NCBI GenBank assembly: GCA_963169875.1
Contig: CAUJEL010000075.1
Coordinates: forward strand, 17,899-81,898
Length of the DNA: 64,000 nucleotides
From: Candidatus Zhuqueibacterota bacterium
Lineage (GTDB): Bacteria; Zhuqueibacterota; Zhuqueibacteria; Residuimicrobiales; Residuimicrobiaceae
Reading direction: 5' to 3'
Both the position numbers and the translations under genes were made by a program. This document shows, one piece after another, positions 62,264 to 64,000 of the stretch (the stretch's first letter is position 1; each line of letters starts with the position of its first letter). The notes beneath the pieces were generated by a model. It did not search any database. It worked only from the letters and a program-made list of their open reading frames with translations, and was not told where the DNA came from.

Positions 62264-64000
62264 ATGAACCGCTTGCAGAAAATTTTCCATGTAATTATAA
62301 GCTCTTTTTTATTATTCACTTTTCTCCACTGTTCAAAAAGTCCAAATGAAGCGAAGGAAGGCCAGCCAAATACTCATGAACAAATCGGGACTATAGATGG
62401 GTCAGGCGGAAGAGTCCAAATTACTTTACCCAATACTGCATTGACTGGCTCGTATGTTAAAATTCCAGATGGTGCTCTCTCATCATCTACCAAAATATCC
62501 ATTCAAGCTGCTGCAAAAAGTTACTCTTTTATGGGAGACTCTTCAAATATCTATGTCTCGATGGAGCCATCAGGAGTTGTTTTCAATAAACCTGTAGAAA
62601 TTGGTATCCCCTTTAATAACTTTGTGAACCCGAATGAACTGGAAGTTTTTTATTTTGATGAGAATATAAAACTTTGGAAGCCGTTACCCAAGATTGGTAT
62701 TGATTCAAATCAAAAATTGATCATTGCTCAGACGAATCATTTTTCTGTTTTTACGGCAACTAAGTCTATTGCATCTTTCAATATAAATTTGTACAAGGTT
62801 GGCGATAAAATTGCTGCTGGCATCAAACTGCTCACGTTTCTGCAATTTTTGCCGACGTCTGATATCACCTATTTTCATTCACGCTGTGCTAATGTTTATG
62901 ATTATTTAAACATGTTTCCTAAAGATTTTAAATTCAATTATGAAGTTGAATTGCGTGAAGTCGTGGATTATCGGCTTGATAAGCCTTTGCAAACAGTGAC
63001 GATGGGCTGGGGAATTTCATCTGAAAGCCGCACAAAAAATTATAAAATACAGGCAAGAGATCGACAGGGTAACATTCTTTATCAATCAACAAGATATCTG
63101 TTTATGGATGAAGTGATCAAATTTTTTTCTGGAGAACCTCTTCTTTTTAAATTTGACAAAGTGATACCTTCACCGGATAAGAAATATTATGTAGATGTAG
63201 CCTTATTTTTTACAACAAATTTTAATTTTTATTGCTGCAATGGAGATTTTTTTAATATTCCCGGTCATTTTGTTTCCTCCGATGATTTTCCTAAAAGAAT
63301 TAGTGAAATGTCTGCCCCGCCTGACCGCGATGGTGATGGCTTGACTGATGATTATGATGTCCCAGATGGAGAAAAACCTATCGTAAGTATTACTAGCCCA
63401 AGAGATGGTGCGACATTTGGACAGGGACAGGGAATAACCTTTGCTGGCAGTGCTACTGATGTTGAAGATGGCACGATACCCAATAATATGCTGATTTGGG
63501 AATCGGACAAAGATGGATATCTCGAGTCGGGGAAAAGCTTTACTCGTTCCAATCTTTCAATAAACACGCATATTATTACCTTAAATGCAATGGATAAAAG
63601 TGGTAATTTGAGCAATAAAAACATAACCATTCAAGTTATACCTCCCATTCTCCAGACCAATATGTCCGTCATTCCACTCAATGCGTTGGCTAATAGCAGT
63701 GCAGAATTTACTGTCACCTCAAATATCAGCTGGAGCATCAATAATCCCGCCTCGTGGCTGACGCTGGACGCGACCAGTGGCACAGGAAACAAGACTATCA
63801 AAGTGACGGCCAAAAGTGCCAACACTTCTACGTTGACACGTGAAGCGACATTGACGATTACCGGCGGTGGGATCACCAGGACGGTGACAGTGACCCAGCA
63901 GGGAACCAGTGCCAGTCTTGAAGTCAACCCCAATACCATGACACTGGCATCTGCCGCAAACAGCAATAGTACTTTTGGAATCACCTCGAATATCAACTGG
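62264..64000 (+). CDS. Large lipoprotein with ZU5-like and BACON domains (5' part, runs off window)
   Basis: The frame is open for 579 codons from the ATG at 62264 (AGGAGG 4 bases upstream) to the window end and is absent from the ORF track because it has no stop. The N-terminus is a lipoprotein signal (SSFLLFTFLHCSKSP). A ZU5-like domain follows (IGTIDGSGGRVQITLPNTAL to about 160), then an unrecognised region (170-345), a calcium-binding turn DRDGDGLTDDYD, an Ig-like domain (PIVSITSPRDGATFG), and a BACON domain (AEFTVTSNISWSINNPASWL, TREATLTITGGGITRTVTVT), with a second BACON copy beginning at the edge (STFGITSNINW). A surface-exposed binding protein is the likely role. AT-rich at first, GC-richer toward the end. 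Confidence 0.85.
   Translation, partial: MNRLQKIFHVIISSFLLFTFLHCSKSPNEAKEGQPNTHEQIGTIDGSGGRVQITLPNTALTGSYVKIPDGALSSSTKISIQAAAKSYSFMGDSSNIYVSMEPSGVVFNKPVEIGIPFNNFVNPNELEVFYFDENIKLWKPLPKIGIDSNQKLIIAQTNHFSVFTATKSIASFNINLYKVGDKIAAGIKLLTFLQFLPTSDITYFHSRCANVYDYLNMFPKDFKFNYEVELREVVDYRLDKPLQTVTMGWGISSESRTKNYKIQARDRQGNILYQSTRYLFMDEVIKFFSGEPLLFKFDKVIPSPDKKYYVDVALFFTTNFNFYCCNGDFFNIPGHFVSSDDFPKRISEMSAPPDRDGDGLTDDYDVPDGEKPIVSITSPRDGATFGQGQGITFAGSATDVEDGTIPNNMLIWESDKDGYLESGKSFTRSNLSINTHIITLNAMDKSGNLSNKNITIQVIPPILQTNMSVIPLNALANSSAEFTVTSNISWSINNPASWLTLDATSGTGNKTIKVTAKSANTSTLTREATLTITGGGITRTVTVTQQGTSASLEVNPNTMTLASAANSNSTFGITSNINW

Overview
The window is a bacterial chromosome segment of mixed, mostly moderate-to-high GC content. 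Two secreted proteins end in the Por/type IX secretion sorting signature (QNYPNPFN or VNYPNPFN, then a short beta domain closing on a Lys). Together with an S74 chaperone protein, a dockerin-like beta-helix protein and a ZU5/BACON lipoprotein, this points to the FCB group, most likely a Calditrichota/KSB1-like candidate lineage. That placement is an inference: there is no rRNA or other marker gene here, and I see no tRNA.

Left part (1-14 kb): a tldD-tldE pair whose TldD carries an apparent Tat-lipoprotein leader; a cyclophilin lipoprotein; then a divergent locus with a metallo-beta-lactamase/degenerate AAA+ fusion on the minus strand facing a four-gene operon (P-loop protein, MoxR/NorQ-type AAA+, NorD/CbbO-type vWA protein, unknown protein). 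It resembles the MoxR-vWA conflict/assembly systems but has an unusual partner set. A DUF2959 lipoprotein, a Cho/UvrC-like GIY-YIG protein and an SbcD-like phosphoesterase follow.

Middle part (15-39 kb): mainly secreted and envelope proteins on the minus strand: a CotH/lamin-tail protein, a membrane protein, an M1-type peptidase, a membrane-bound SpoIIE-type phosphatase, a subtilase, a beta-helix protein, an S74 protein and a cupin. A three-gene operon (unrecognised regulator-like protein, zinc-finger anti-sigma-like protein, Lon-protease/TM/propeller protein) and a HicBA module lie among them. Dispersed palindromic elements of three families are scattered through the intergenic spaces.

Right part (39.9-61.5 kb): a defence island. 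An RtcR-like CARF/sigma-54 activator with an upstream nested palindrome borders a complete BREX locus read leftwards: brxE-brxA-brxB-brxC-pglX(N)-OLD nuclease-pglX(C)-[higB-higA/ImmA]-[abiEi-truncated abiEii]-pglZ-brxL. pglX is split in two at a linker between the catalytic and target-recognition parts, with an OLD-family ATPase/TOPRIM gene between the halves; both joints are ATGA stop/start overlaps. The segment holding the end of the N half, the OLD gene and the first half of the C half is AT-rich against GC-rich flanks, suggesting a swapped specificity cassette. BrxL ends in an MIT_C (phospholipase-D-like) domain. A truncated second brxE lies upstream of brxE, and similar palindromes sit at both edges of the BREX block.

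The right end holds about 0.8 kb of AT-rich, palindrome-bearing non-coding DNA and the 5' part of a large lipoprotein gene that runs off the window and is missing from the ORF track.
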